Notes: generated by a model not told the origin, from the letters alone. DNA of 64,000 nt from Paractinoplanes brasiliensis (GCF_004362215.1 NZ_SNWR01000001.1:3330001-3394000), one strand, 5' to 3'; counted from the first letter of the stretch, positions 50,623 through 61,298 are shown. Program-made: numbers and translations.

Positions 50623-51731
50623 GCCGCCCCGCCCACACTCGCGGTGACCCGCGTGCCCTGGCCCGGTGCGGACTCGATGCGCACCACGCCACCGAGCGCG
50701 CCCACCCGTTCCCGCATGCCGCGCAGCCCACCGCCGGTGGCCGTCCCCACGGCGAACCCCCGCCCGTTGTCGGCCACCTCCACCATGGCCGACCCGGGAT
50801 CACCGAACCGCACGGCCACCCGCACCCGATCGGCCCCGGCGTGCCGGCGCGCGTTGGTCAACGCCTCCTGCACCACCCGATAGAGCGCCTCCAGCCCCGC
50901 CCGCGCATGCCCGGCATCGCTGCCGGTCGACTCCACGGCCACCCGGAAACCTGGGTCGTCCAGCCCGTCGGCGAGCGCGGCCACCGCCGCCACCAGCGAG
51001 AAGGGCTCGGCTCGCAGGGTTCCGACCGACTCCCGTACCTCTTGAAGGGCTCGTGCCGCCGCCGAGCGCGCGTCGGCGACGGCCCGGTCGGCGACGGCGG
51101 CGTCCCGGCTCCGGAAGGCTTCAGCCTTCTCCAGTTGCACGCCGACCGCGGTCAGGTGATGGCCGACGCTGTCGTGGATGTCGCGGGCCAGCCGGTTGCG
51201 CTCGGCCGCGGCGCTCAGCTCGGCGACCTGGCTGTGGGCCCGTTCCAGCTGCAACCGCGCGCGGCGCTGACCGTCCGCGACCGCCGCCGTGGCCATCGTG
51301 AGAACCAGCCCTACGAAGAACATCAGCAGGTCCGAGACCACCTCGGGATCGTCGGCCCAGCCCGGCGAAAGCGCCGCCTGGATCGTCGCGGCCAGCAGGC
51401 AGGCGGCCGCCAGACCCAGGGCTGCCCGGCGGCCGAGCGAGAAGTAGGCGAAGAACGGCACGAGCACGAACAGCGCGCGGGCGAAGCCACCCGGATCGGC
51501 CGCCAGGACCACGATGAGCAGGACGACCCGGGCCGCGAGGAGCACCACCGCCCGGCGCCGGCCGATTTCGCGGATCCACTCGATCGCCAGCAGCGCGGCC
51601 AGCCCGGCCGTGAACACGGCGAGCGAGGCCGCCGACCAGTCCGGCGCCAGGCCGGCCGCCACGAAATAGAGACCGGTCGCGAGCACGGCGAGATACAGCG
51701 CCGACGCCATCCAGCGGACCATGCCAGTCAC
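50619..51731 (-). CDS. NarL-type membrane histidine kinase
   Basis: This 370-aa protein has about five N-terminal membrane helices without a large extracellular loop. A HisKA_3 dimerisation domain follows, with phospho-acceptor His in RDIHDSVGHHLTAVGVQLEKA. The HATPase domain has EALTNARRHAGAD and DNGRGF. It is of the intramembrane-sensing kind, often responding to membrane stress or antibiotics. The start is GTG 51731, with ATG 51722 possible. Confidence 0.93.
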   Translation of the reverse strand: MTGMVRWMASALYLAVLATGLYFVAAGLAPDWSAASLAVFTAGLAALLAIEWIREIGRRRAVVLLAARVVLLIVVLAADPGGFARALFVLVPFFAYFSLGRRAALGLAAACLLAATIQAALSPGWADDPEVVSDLLMFFVGLVLTMATAAVADGQRRARLQLERAHSQVAELSAAAERNRLARDIHDSVGHHLTAVGVQLEKAEAFRSRDAAVADRAVADARSAAARALQEVRESVGTLRAEPFSLVAAVAALADGLDDPGFRVAVESTGSDAGHARAGLEALYRVVQEALTNARRHAGADRVRVAVRFGDPGSAMVEVADNGRGFAVGTATGGGLRGMRERVGALGGVVRIESAPGQGTRVTASVGGAA

Positions 51732-51860
51732 GCTAGGGCCGCGCCGCGCGGATGCCTACCGGTCGCGGCCAGGTTTGGCCGTTGGTCATGTGCCGGTCCA
51801 GGCCGATCGTGGCCGGTCGGCACTGTCGGCTCCGGAGGCCGCCCCGGCACGGTGACAGGC

Positions 51861-52442
51861 ATGACCGAGAGCATCCTGTATCGCCTCGCCGCCATCGTCG
51901 GCCTGGTCGGCGGAGGGCTGACCGTGCTGGCCGCCGGCCGTCGCGCCGGCCTGATTCCCGAGAACGCCCTGACCCACGCGCTGGCCCCGCCCGCCACCGC
52001 GCTGCTGCTGTTCACGCTGACCGCGTTCTACCTGGTGCAACGCCGGGCGGCCGGGCGGCTGGGCCTGGCCGGCTTCGTGCTCAACCACCTCGGCCTGAGC
52101 GGCCTGTTCGCGATCGAGTTCCTCACCCACGCGGTGCTGCAGTACCAGGACGCTGCGGGCCGGGAGCGGATCCTCACCGGCCCGGGACGGCCGTACTTCC
52201 TCGTGGTGGCGCTGGTCTTCCTGGCCGGCGTGCTCGTGTTCGGCCTCGCGTCGTGGCGGGCCGGGGTGCTGCCGCGAGGCGCGCTGGTGCTGTACGTGGG
52301 CGGGTTGAGCGCGGCCGCCCTGCGTACGTCGGTGCCGGAGGCGGTGTATCTGGGCGGCCTGCTGATCGGCTCGGCCGGGGTGCTCTGGCTCTCGGCCGCC
52401 CTGATGCGCCTGACCGCACCCAGCGTGGTGTCTACAGCGTGA
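51861..52442 (+). CDS. Integral membrane protein of unknown function
   Basis: This 193-aa protein has about five or six hydrophobic helices (AAIVGLVGGGLTVLAAG, FVLNHLGLSGLFAIEFLTHAVL, FLVVALVFLAGVLVFGLAS). No motif gives a function. It is divergent from the two-component kinase with about 130 bp between, so it may be a target of that system. Its 3' end overlaps the convergent purD stop by 11 bp. Confidence 0.75.
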   Translation: MTESILYRLAAIVGLVGGGLTVLAAGRRAGLIPENALTHALAPPATALLLFTLTAFYLVQRRAAGRLGLAGFVLNHLGLSGLFAIEFLTHAVLQYQDAAGRERILTGPGRPYFLVVALVFLAGVLVFGLASWRAGVLPRGALVLYVGGLSAAALRTSVPEAVYLGGLLIGSAGVLWLSAALMRLTAPSVVSTA

Positions 52443-53673
52443 TCCGGCCCTCGACGGCGCCCAGCGCGATGTCCCGGCGGAACTGGGCGCCGTCCAGGCG
52501 GATCCCGTCGACCAGCGCGTACGCGGCGTCGCGAGCGGCGGCCAGGTCGGCACCGGTGGCGGTCACGCTCAGCACGCGGCCACCGGCGGAGACCAGAGCG
52601 CCGTCCTCGCGGCGGGCCGTTCCGGCGTGGATCACGCCCGGCGTCTCGGCGCCCTCGATCACATCGCCCGTACGCGGGGTGCCCGGATAGTTCTGGCCGG
52701 CCACGACCACCGTGACCGCGGCGCCGTCGCGCCACCGCAGCGGCGGCTGCTCGCCCAGCGTCCCGGTCGCGGCGGCGTGCAGCAGACCGCCCAGCGGCGT
52801 CTCGAGCAGGGCCAGCACGACCTGCGTCTCGGGGTCGCCGAACCGGGCGTTGAACTCGATGACCTTGGGACCGTCGGGGGTGAGCGCGAGCCCGACGTAG
52901 AGCAGGCCCGAGAACGGGGTGCCGCGGCGGCGCATCTCGGCCAGCGTCGGCTCCACCGTCTCGAGCAGCACGCGGGGCACCAGGTTCTTCGGGGCCCAGT
53001 CGAGCGGGGCGTACGCGCCCATGCCGCCGGTGTTGGGGCCCGCGTCGCCGTCGGCCAGCCGCTTGAAGTCCTGCGCCGGCATCAGCGGGACAGCGGTCGT
53101 GCCGTCCGTGATCACGAACAGCGAGACCTCGGGGCCGGACAGGTACTCCTCGATCACGACCGTGCCGCAGTCGGCCGCGTGCCGTTCCGCCGCGTCGCGG
53201 TCGTCAGTCACCACGACACCCTTGCCCGCCGCCAGGCCGTCGTTCTTGACCACGTACGGGGCTCCGAGGTCATCGAGCGCACGGCTCACGGCGGCCGCGT
53301 CGGAGCAGGCGTACGAGCGGGCGGTCGGCACCTTGGCCGCGGTCATCACTTCCTTGGCGAACGCCTTCGACCCCTCCAGCTGGGCGGCCGCGGCGCTCGG
53401 GCCGAAACAGGCGATGCCCTTGGCCCGTACGGCGTCGGCCACGCCCGCGACCAGCGGCGCCTCGGGACCGACCACCACCAGGTCGGCCGCCAGTTCGACG
53501 GCGAGCGCGGCCACGGCGGCCGGGTCGGTGGCCGTGACGTCGTACACCTCGGCGATCTGGGCGATGCCCGGGTTGCCCGGGGCGGCGGCGAGGAAGTCGA
53601 CAGAGGGGTCGGCGGCGAGGGCGACGGCGAGGGCGTGTTCGCGGCCGCCGGAACCGATCAGAAGTACGCGCAC
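52432..53673 (-). CDS. purD: Phosphoribosylamine-glycine ligase
   Basis: This is the second step of purine synthesis, joining phosphoribosylamine and glycine with ATP. It is a 413-aa ATP-grasp enzyme with RVLLIGSGGREHALAVALA at the start, PYVVKNDGLAAGKGVVV, and IEFNARFGDPETQVVLALL. It is a monocistronic gene, divergent from purA with about 120 bp between starts; both could share purine-responsive control. Confidence 0.96.
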   Translation of the reverse strand: MRVLLIGSGGREHALAVALAADPSVDFLAAAPGNPGIAQIAEVYDVTATDPAAVAALAVELAADLVVVGPEAPLVAGVADAVRAKGIACFGPSAAAAQLEGSKAFAKEVMTAAKVPTARSYACSDAAAVSRALDDLGAPYVVKNDGLAAGKGVVVTDDRDAAERHAADCGTVVIEEYLSGPEVSLFVITDGTTAVPLMPAQDFKRLADGDAGPNTGGMGAYAPLDWAPKNLVPRVLLETVEPTLAEMRRRGTPFSGLLYVGLALTPDGPKVIEFNARFGDPETQVVLALLETPLGGLLHAAATGTLGEQPPLRWRDGAAVTVVVAGQNYPGTPRTGDVIEGAETPGVIHAGTARREDGALVSAGGRVLSVTATGADLAAARDAAYALVDGIRLDGAQFRRDIALGAVEGRITL

Positions 53674-53792
53674 GACCGGCGATCCTACCGGCGCTCCGCT
53701 TCCCCACGTCGCACAGCAGGGCGGTCGCGTAAACTTCGGCAGTACCCGGACCTCTGCCGAGTACGACCTGTTCGACGGAAGGCGTCAAGCAA

Positions 53793-55085
<1,293 letters not shown>

Positions 55086-55086
55086 C

Positions 55087-56043
55087 ATGTACGACGTGGT
55101 GCTGCTCAGCCTGGCCGAGGGGCAGGGCTCGGGGGGCGCGTGCGGCGACGAGTGCGGTGGCTGCGCCCCGGCCACCGCGTGCGCGCCGCGGGTGCCGGTG
55201 CTCAAGTGCGCCGACGCGCTCACCGCGGCCGGCGCCCGGGTCGAGACGATCACCGCGGGCTCCGATCAGGAGATCGACGAGGTCATCGCGCGGTTCGACG
55301 GGCCGGCCCGCCCCGACGGGCTGACCTGGCCCGACGCGGACAGCAAGCTACGGCTGGTGGTGGCCTCGGCGACGGACGGGCAACTGCGCGCGGTCGTACG
55401 CCGTCTGGTCCGCCGCTACGCTCCGCCGCCCAGCAAGCGCCCCGACGACCTGCGGGCCGGACGCACGGTGCCCGACCTGCCGCCGCTGGCGATCCTGCCG
55501 CTGGACGCGAGCAACACCACCGACCTCGCCGCGCAACTCGGCCTTCCCCGTACGCCGGAAGCAGTGGCCGCCGCGGTGATGAGCGGCTCGGTGCGCCGGC
55601 TCGACCTGCTGCGCAACGACGGCGGCTCGGTCACGGTCGACGGCGCCCTGGTCGGCGGCATGGACGACGACGGCCGCGCGGTGCCGTGGCGGGGCCGGGT
55701 CGAGGTCGACGACGCGGTGCTGTCCAACGGCGACGACCCGATCCTGGCGTGCGCGATCGGCAACAGCGCGGGCTACGCGGAGTTCGCGGGCCTGCGGATG
55801 CTGGCCGACGGCGACGCGGTCGACGGCCAGGTCGAGGTCGCGGTGGCCGTGCCGACCATCGTCAAGCAGCGCTTCCGCGGCTCGAAGATGCGCGTCGAGG
55901 TACGCCGCGCACGCGGACGCGCGGTGTCGGTGCTCCCTCGCGACGGCGAGATCCAATTCCTCGACGACGGGGTCGGCGGCGCGATGAGCCGCAAGCGCTC
56001 ATGGTGGACCGAAGCCGGGGCCTGGGCGGTCTACGCGAGCTGA
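55087..56043 (+). CDS. Conserved actinobacterial protein, DAGK/YegS-like C-terminus
   Basis: This 318-aa protein directly follows purA. It starts MYDVVLLSLAEGQGSGGACG with five Cys in the first 34 residues (ACGDECGGCAPATAC), a possible metal site. The C-terminal part (GQVEVAVAVPTIVKQRFRGS, VRRARGRAVSVLPRDG, IQFLDDGV) resembles the beta-sandwich half of diacylglycerol-kinase-like proteins. The catalytic N-terminal signature is not obvious, so enzyme activity is doubtful. The same neighbour follows purA in Streptomyces, as I recall. The role is unknown. Confidence 0.68.
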   Translation: MYDVVLLSLAEGQGSGGACGDECGGCAPATACAPRVPVLKCADALTAAGARVETITAGSDQEIDEVIARFDGPARPDGLTWPDADSKLRLVVASATDGQLRAVVRRLVRRYAPPPSKRPDDLRAGRTVPDLPPLAILPLDASNTTDLAAQLGLPRTPEAVAAAVMSGSVRRLDLLRNDGGSVTVDGALVGGMDDDGRAVPWRGRVEVDDAVLSNGDDPILACAIGNSAGYAEFAGLRMLADGDAVDGQVEVAVAVPTIVKQRFRGSKMRVEVRRARGRAVSVLPRDGEIQFLDDGVGGAMSRKRSWWTEAGAWAVYAS

Positions 56044-56093
56044 CCTACTGTGTAGTACGCAGGTACGAACCGGCATCCGGGGAGGACGTTTCA

Positions 56094-58319
56094 GTGGCAC
56101 CGGTGGAGGACGAGGACGCCGACCGCGTCTACGTCCCGGGCACGTCCAGCAACCCCGCGCCACCTGACCGCGACGTGGAGCCGTTCTGGGCGCCGGAGGA
56201 ACTGGAAGCGCCGGTGCACGGGCGGCCCGTCCCCCACGACACACCGCCGCCCGTTCCGCTGCCGCACTCCCCGAACGGCGCCCCCGGCATGTATCGACCG
56301 GGCGAACGGGTGCCGGTCCCACCACCCCATGCCGTACCGGTGCCGCCGCCGGCCCACGTCCAGGTGCCGGCACCCCGCCCGGCCACTCATCCGCCGGGCG
56401 CTCATCAGCCTGCCGCGCATCAGCCGCCGGCTGTTCATCAGCCGCCTGCCGCCTATTCGCCGGCCCAGCCTCCACATCAGCCGGGCCCGGCGCCCACGCA
56501 GGCCTGGCCCAACCTCGAGCCGCACGTCGAGCCGCCCGCCGCCGAGTCTCCACCCGCCGAGCCGCACCCTCGTGCGGCCGTTCGCCCGGCAGCGGCCCCG
56601 GTCTCCGGCTCGGCCTCCGTGCCGCCCTCACCGTCCGTCCCCACCTCGGCCGCCCCCGCCTCAGCAGCGCCCATGTCTCCCGCGGGCTGGGTCGAGGACG
56701 AGTCCGGCGTGCACAGTTCACCCGATTCGCCGTGGTCACAGCCACCCCACCGCCCGGGCGCGCAGAGCGCAGCCAGTTCACCCGCGGAGCAACCCCGGCC
56801 AGGCGCCACTCAAGTGCCGGCCCAGCGGCCGCCCGGCACCGCCTCGACGCCGGCCCAACGGTCGCATTCCGGTACAGCCTCGACGCCGGCCCCGAGCAAC
56901 GCCTCCGTACCGGCTCCTCGTCCCGAGCTGAAGACGTCTCCGTCCGATCCCGCCGACGAGGAAGGCTGGGCAACCGGCGCGGAGTCGTCGAACAGCGCGG
57001 TCTACCGCCCGGCCGCGCAAGGTGCCGCCGTCGTCCCGCCGCAACCGGGACCGCGTACGCATCCGGACCAACCGGGGCCCCACTCGAGCCCGGACGCGGA
57101 GGAGTTGGGCCCCCGGCCCGATCAACTGCGCCCGCACGCCCAGCCCGGTCCCCACCTGCCGCAGCAGGCTGGTCAGCCCGGACCGCACGGGGCACAGACG
57201 TACCCGCAGCCGGGACCGCACGCCGCGCAGGCGCAGCCGGGGCCCTACGGGCAGCCGTACCCGCCGCAGAACTACGGGCCGCCACCGGTGCCGCCCGGCC
57301 CCTATCCGCCGAGCATGAGTGCGCACCCGCCCGCGCCGGCCCAGCCCGCCACCGACCCGTTCCAGGATCTGCCGTGGGTTTCCGACGGCACGCCCACGGC
57401 CGAGGAGTTCGCCCGTCGCCGCATGGCCAAGCCGGCCGACCCGGTGGCCACCCAGGGCGCCCGCGCGATCCTCCGCAAGGGCACGATGGGTCTGGTCAAG
57501 CTGGCCCCGGGCAAGCGCGAGCAGGAGTACAAGCAGGACGTCGAGATGGTCCGCCGCAACTTCGGCGGGCTGCGCCAGGTCACCGTGGTCAACCCCAAGG
57601 GCGGCGCCGGCAAGACCGTGGCCGTGCTGCTGCTGGCGATGACGTTCGGTCAGAAACGCGGCGGTTACGTGCTGGCCTGGGACAACAACGAGACCCAGGG
57701 CACCCTCGGCATGCGCGCCCAGCAGGACTTCCACGCCCGTACGGTGCGCGACATGATGCGTGACCTGCACCTGTTCCGCGGTTCGCACGGGCGGGTCGGC
57801 GACCTGTCGCAGTACGTGCGGGCGCAGGGCGAGGGCATGTTCGACGTGCTGGCGTCCGACGAGTCGGCCACGGCGGGCGAGATGCTCACGGCGGACGCGT
57901 TCGGCGAGATCCGTGAGATCGTCAGCCGCTTCTACAAGCTGATCTTTGTGGACACCGGCAACAACGTACGGGCGCAGAACTGGCAGGCGGCGATGGACGC
58001 CACCGACCAGCTCGTGATCACGATGTCGGCCCGTAACGACTCGGCCGAGACCGCGGCCCGCATGCTCGACCACCTGGAACAGACCGGCCGCCAGCGCCTG
58101 GTCCGCCAGGCCGTCAGCGTCGTCTCGATGCCCCCCACCCGCAAGGACATCGACCTGCCGGCGATCCAGCGCCACTTCGCCGCCCGCACCCGAGCCGTCC
58201 TGCTGGCCCCCTACGAGAAGCTGATCGATTCCGGCGAGCCCATCCGCTACGGCCACCTTTCGAACAACACCAAGGACGCCTGGCTCAAGATCGCCGCAGC
58301 CGTCGCGGAGGGCCTGTAG
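56094..58319 (+). CDS. ParA/MinD-like ATPase with long proline-rich N-terminus
   Basis: This is a 741-aa protein. The first roughly 440 residues are low-complexity, dominated by Pro, Ala, His and Gln (HQPPAVHQPP, PQPGP units), predicted disordered. The C-terminal roughly 250 residues form a deviant-Walker ATPase: VVNPKGGAGKTVAVLLLAMTF, with LAWDNNETQGTLG as a switch region and LIFVDTGNNVRAQNW as Walker B. Such proteins position chromosomes, polar complexes or secretion machines. The closest architecture I recall is that of actinobacterial Pro-rich ParA-like proteins such as those near ESX systems, but none is here. GTG 56094 follows GGAGGA at 8 bases. Confidence 0.85.
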   Translation: MAPVEDEDADRVYVPGTSSNPAPPDRDVEPFWAPEELEAPVHGRPVPHDTPPPVPLPHSPNGAPGMYRPGERVPVPPPHAVPVPPPAHVQVPAPRPATHPPGAHQPAAHQPPAVHQPPAAYSPAQPPHQPGPAPTQAWPNLEPHVEPPAAESPPAEPHPRAAVRPAAAPVSGSASVPPSPSVPTSAAPASAAPMSPAGWVEDESGVHSSPDSPWSQPPHRPGAQSAASSPAEQPRPGATQVPAQRPPGTASTPAQRSHSGTASTPAPSNASVPAPRPELKTSPSDPADEEGWATGAESSNSAVYRPAAQGAAVVPPQPGPRTHPDQPGPHSSPDAEELGPRPDQLRPHAQPGPHLPQQAGQPGPHGAQTYPQPGPHAAQAQPGPYGQPYPPQNYGPPPVPPGPYPPSMSAHPPAPAQPATDPFQDLPWVSDGTPTAEEFARRRMAKPADPVATQGARAILRKGTMGLVKLAPGKREQEYKQDVEMVRRNFGGLRQVTVVNPKGGAGKTVAVLLLAMTFGQKRGGYVLAWDNNETQGTLGMRAQQDFHARTVRDMMRDLHLFRGSHGRVGDLSQYVRAQGEGMFDVLASDESATAGEMLTADAFGEIREIVSRFYKLIFVDTGNNVRAQNWQAAMDATDQLVITMSARNDSAETAARMLDHLEQTGRQRLVRQAVSVVSMPPTRKDIDLPAIQRHFAARTRAVLLAPYEKLIDSGEPIRYGHLSNNTKDAWLKIAAAVAEGL

Positions 58320-58388
58320 GAGCAACCGGACCGCGGGGCCGTAGCCGAGGGCCTGTGGAAGCCGAACGGCGAGAGCAGTAGCCACCCG

Positions 58389-58491
58389 CGATTCGCCGCC
58401 GGTGAGTTGGGCCTCGAATCCCGGACGCCCGTCGGTTCTTGCGGGCGGCCGGAAACCGCGGCCCAGCTCACCGGTCCCCAGGCGAATCGCA
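58389..58491. other. 103-nt complex hairpin, candidate structured RNA or terminator
   Basis: The outer arms GCGATTCGCC (58389-58398) and GGCGAATCGC (58482-58491) pair perfectly. The next arms CCGGTGAGTTGGGCC (58400-58414) and GGCCCAGCTCACCGG (58461-58475) pair over 15 bp with one G-U. Inside, CGCCCG and CGGGCG, flanked by CCGG/CCGG, form a third stem. It lies between the convergent ParA-like and DUF3151 genes. The multi-stem form exceeds a simple terminator. Confidence 0.6.
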
Positions 58492-58574
58492 CGCGGAGCG
58501 AAGCGAAGCCAGAAAGACAGTTGCGTTCGTAGTCCCCCTACGCCAGGCGTAGCCCCACGTCAGGGCGTGGTCCC

Positions 58575-58997
58575 CTACGTCAACGCGTCGGCGGCCGCCG
58601 GGTCGCTGTCGCGGAGGAACTGGGCGCAGCGGGCTGCCTCGTCGGCCTCACCGATCTCGGCCGCGGCCTGCGAGAGTGAGTGCAGACACCGCAGGAAGCC
58701 CTGGTTGGGGGCGTGCGACCAGGGGATCGGGCCGTGCCCCTTCCAGCCGTTGCGGCGCAGCGCGTCGAGGCCGCGGTGGTAGCCCGTGCGGGCGTACGCG
58801 TAAGCGGTCACCGGCTCGTCGGCGGCGAGGGCGTCGGCGGCCAGGGCGGCCCAGCCACCGCTGTACGCCGGGTGGGCGGCGGCAACGGTCTTGAGGGCCA
58901 CGGTGTTGCCGCTGGCAAGGGCGTCGGCGAGGGCCTTGTCGGCTTCGGCGTCGGCGGGCAGCTTGGTGGCCGGAGGCTCTGGAAGCAGGTTCTGCAT
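58575..58997 (-). CDS. DUF3151 family protein
   Basis: This 140-aa actinobacterial protein is of unknown function. The family core is clear: AYAYARTGYHRGLDALRRNGWKGHGPIPWSHAPNQGFLRCLHSLSQAA, followed by a helical GEADEAARCAQFLRD end. The N-terminus LLPEPPATKLP is typical as well. ATG 58997 is chosen from the family start; the frame is open to 59042. The family is usually near fba in actinomycetes, as here. Confidence 0.93.
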   Translation of the reverse strand: MQNLLPEPPATKLPADAEADKALADALASGNTVALKTVAAAHPAYSGGWAALAADALAADEPVTAYAYARTGYHRGLDALRRNGWKGHGPIPWSHAPNQGFLRCLHSLSQAAAEIGEADEAARCAQFLRDSDPAAADALT

Positions 58998-59048
58998 GAC
59001 CTTATTCAACCGGTCCGACCCCGATGCATTCCGCCGGGGCACCGGAGA

Positions 59049-60065
59049 TCACCCAAGATTTCGCCGGATGTTCGAGTCGTCCCAGGCGGTGGCGAGGCGG
59101 GCGATGCGGTCGGTGTATTCGATTTGGTCACGCCAGGGCGCGGGCCATGCGTCCAGGCCGAGCGCCGCCCCCGCGAACGCCCCGGCCAGGCAGGCGATCG
59201 AGTCGGAGTCGCCGGAGGACGCCGCGCCGCGGCCCAGCACGGCCACCGGCTCGTCGGGCGAGATCAAGTAGCAGTACAGGGCCGTGGCCAGCGCTTCTTC
59301 GGCGATCCAGCCTTCGCCGGTGGCCAGGCAGGGGTCGCCGGCGAAGTTTCCGGCAGCGAGCGCCGTGCGCACCCGGTCGAGCGCGGCGGCCGTCTCGTCC
59401 CAGCCGCGGGCGATGAATTCCGAAGGCGTGCCGACCCCGTGCTGCTGCCACAGGTCGCCCAGCCAGTCCTCGCGGTAGACCTTGCGCTGGCCGTCGCAAC
59501 GGTCGCGCAGCGCCTCGAGCAGATCACCGGGGGCCAGGCCGTCGGCGAGCCACCGGCACGCGTACGCGGTCAGTTCGCTCGCCGCCAGCCCGGTCGGATG
59601 CCCGTGGGTGAGCCCGGCCTGCAACTGGGCGAGGCCGGCGCGCTGGTCGTCGTCGAGCGTGGGGTGCAGGCCGACCGGGGTGACACGCATGTTGGCGCCG
59701 CAGCCCTTGGAGCCGGCCACCGTCGCCTGCTGCCACGGCCGCCCGTCGCTCAGCGCCGCGCACGCCTGGAGGCAGGTGTTTCCGGGGGCACGGTTGTTGT
59801 CGGGGCTGATCGCCCAGTCGAGGAAGGCCTGACGCAGCAGCGGCTCGATCACCACTGGGGTGATCGACAGCGCGGCCAGCATCGCCTCGCCGACCGCCAG
59901 CGCCATCTGGGTGTCGTCGGTGACCAGCGCGGGCCGCCCGGTCAGTTCGCGCGGGCCGCCGGGGCCGTAGCGGGCGACGATGGTGGCGTAGTCCTGGAAC
60001 TCGGTGGGTTTGCCGAGCGCGTCACCGTAGGCCAGTCCGTAGAGCGATCCCGCGACGTTTTGCAC
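59049..60065 (-). CDS. ADP-ribosylglycohydrolase family protein
   Basis: This 338-aa protein of the DraG/ARH fold contains the binuclear metal motifs: AGSLYGLAYGDALGKPTEF, LVTDDTQMALAVGEAML, and the C-terminal GDSDSIACLAGAFAGAALG. It should remove ADP-ribose from proteins or nucleotides. GTG 60065 is the start; the frame is open much further only because it runs antisense to the LOG-like gene. Its start is 18 bp from the divergent LOG-like start, a shared promoter region. Confidence 0.92.
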   Translation of the reverse strand: MQNVAGSLYGLAYGDALGKPTEFQDYATIVARYGPGGPRELTGRPALVTDDTQMALAVGEAMLAALSITPVVIEPLLRQAFLDWAISPDNNRAPGNTCLQACAALSDGRPWQQATVAGSKGCGANMRVTPVGLHPTLDDDQRAGLAQLQAGLTHGHPTGLAASELTAYACRWLADGLAPGDLLEALRDRCDGQRKVYREDWLGDLWQQHGVGTPSEFIARGWDETAAALDRVRTALAAGNFAGDPCLATGEGWIAEEALATALYCYLISPDEPVAVLGRGAASSGDSDSIACLAGAFAGAALGLDAWPAPWRDQIEYTDRIARLATAWDDSNIRRNLG

Positions 60066-60083
60066 GGTGACTACCCTACGGTC

Positions 60084-61298
60084 ATGCCCGGCGACCCTCT
60101 CCAGCCCGTGCTCGGCGGCCCTGTTCCGTTCGACGCCACCGCCTCCGAGGTCGAATCGCGGGCCGAGCTCGATCACCATCTGGCCGAGAAGTCGCTGGCC
60201 GACCTGGTGATCCTGGGGCTCCGGCTCGATCTCGACCCGCCCGACCTGACCGACGTCGAGGTGCGGGGCGCCCTGTTCGTGGGTTGCCGGCTGGCCGACG
60301 CCGACGTCGAGATCGATCTGATCCGGCGTGGGGCGCACGTGATCCCGCCGTTCACCGCGCGGCCCTATCCGACCCACCCGGCGACGCTGTACACGCCGGA
60401 GGACCTGTCGTTCGGGTTCGCCACCGGGGGCTTCGCCGGCATGTACGACACGATGATCTACGACCATTTCCTGGCGCACGGCGGCGCGGCGCCCGACATC
60501 CGCGAGGCGATCGCGCAGCGGCTGCACGACGCGGGCATCGACAACGCGCTGGGCAAGGCGCTGGCGGCGTGGGTGCAGGAGAACGGCCGGGCCGGGGCCG
60601 TCGGGGTCATGGGCGGGCACGCGGCGGCACGCGGCTCGGCGGCGTACCGGATGGCGGCGAACCTGTCGTGGCGGCTCGCCTCGGCTGGTCGGCTGGTGGT
60701 GACCGGCGGCGGTCCGGGGGTGATGGAAGCGGCGAACCTGGGGGCGTACTTCTCGACCCGTACGGCGGACGAGCTCGAGGCGGCGATCGAGCAGCTGTCG
60801 GCCGCGCCGCATTTCGCCGATCACGAGCCGTACACTGCGGCGGCCCTCGCCGTACGAGCGAAGTATCCCGCCACCCCGGCTCTGGGGCATGGCGGTTTGG
60901 CCCTGCCGACCTGGCTGTACGGCCACGAGCCGGCCAATCTGTTCGCCGGGCAGATCGGCAAGTACTTCTCCAACGCCGTACGGGAGGATTCGATCCTTCG
61001 TCTCTCGCGGGGCGGCATTGTGTTCGCGCCGGGGTGGGCCGGCACGGTGCAGGAGATCTTCCAGGCGGCGACGAAGACGTTCTACCGCACCGACGGGCCG
61101 TCCGGCGCTTTCGTCTTCCTCGGCGTCGAGCATTGGCGGCAGCTGCCGGTGGAGGAGCTTCTGCGTCCGTTGCTGGCCAAGAGCCCGTACGGGGATCAGT
61201 CGCACCTGATCGTGGTCACCGACTCGCTCGACGAGGCGATGAACGCCCTGGCGGCCGGGTCAGGCGACGTGGACGCGCCGCCAGTTGGTCACGGGTAG
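60084..61298 (+). CDS. LOG-like Rossmann-fold protein (nucleotide phosphoribohydrolase-like)
   Basis: This 404-aa protein has a unique N-terminal half of about 170 residues. The C-terminal domain is related to the LOG/TIGR00725 family: GAVGVMGGHAAARGSAAYRM, VVTGGGPGVMEAANLGAYFS, and FAPGWAGTVQEIFQAA in the place of the PGGxGTxxE active-site motif (second Gly replaced by Trp). LOG proteins hydrolyse nucleoside monophosphates to base and ribose phosphate; activity here is uncertain. ATG 60084. It ends with a 39-bp overlap with the next convergent gene. Confidence 0.83.
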   Translation: MPGDPLQPVLGGPVPFDATASEVESRAELDHHLAEKSLADLVILGLRLDLDPPDLTDVEVRGALFVGCRLADADVEIDLIRRGAHVIPPFTARPYPTHPATLYTPEDLSFGFATGGFAGMYDTMIYDHFLAHGGAAPDIREAIAQRLHDAGIDNALGKALAAWVQENGRAGAVGVMGGHAAARGSAAYRMAANLSWRLASAGRLVVTGGGPGVMEAANLGAYFSTRTADELEAAIEQLSAAPHFADHEPYTAAALAVRAKYPATPALGHGGLALPTWLYGHEPANLFAGQIGKYFSNAVREDSILRLSRGGIVFAPGWAGTVQEIFQAATKTFYRTDGPSGAFVFLGVEHWRQLPVEELLRPLLAKSPYGDQSHLIVVTDSLDEAMNALAAGSGDVDAPPVGHG

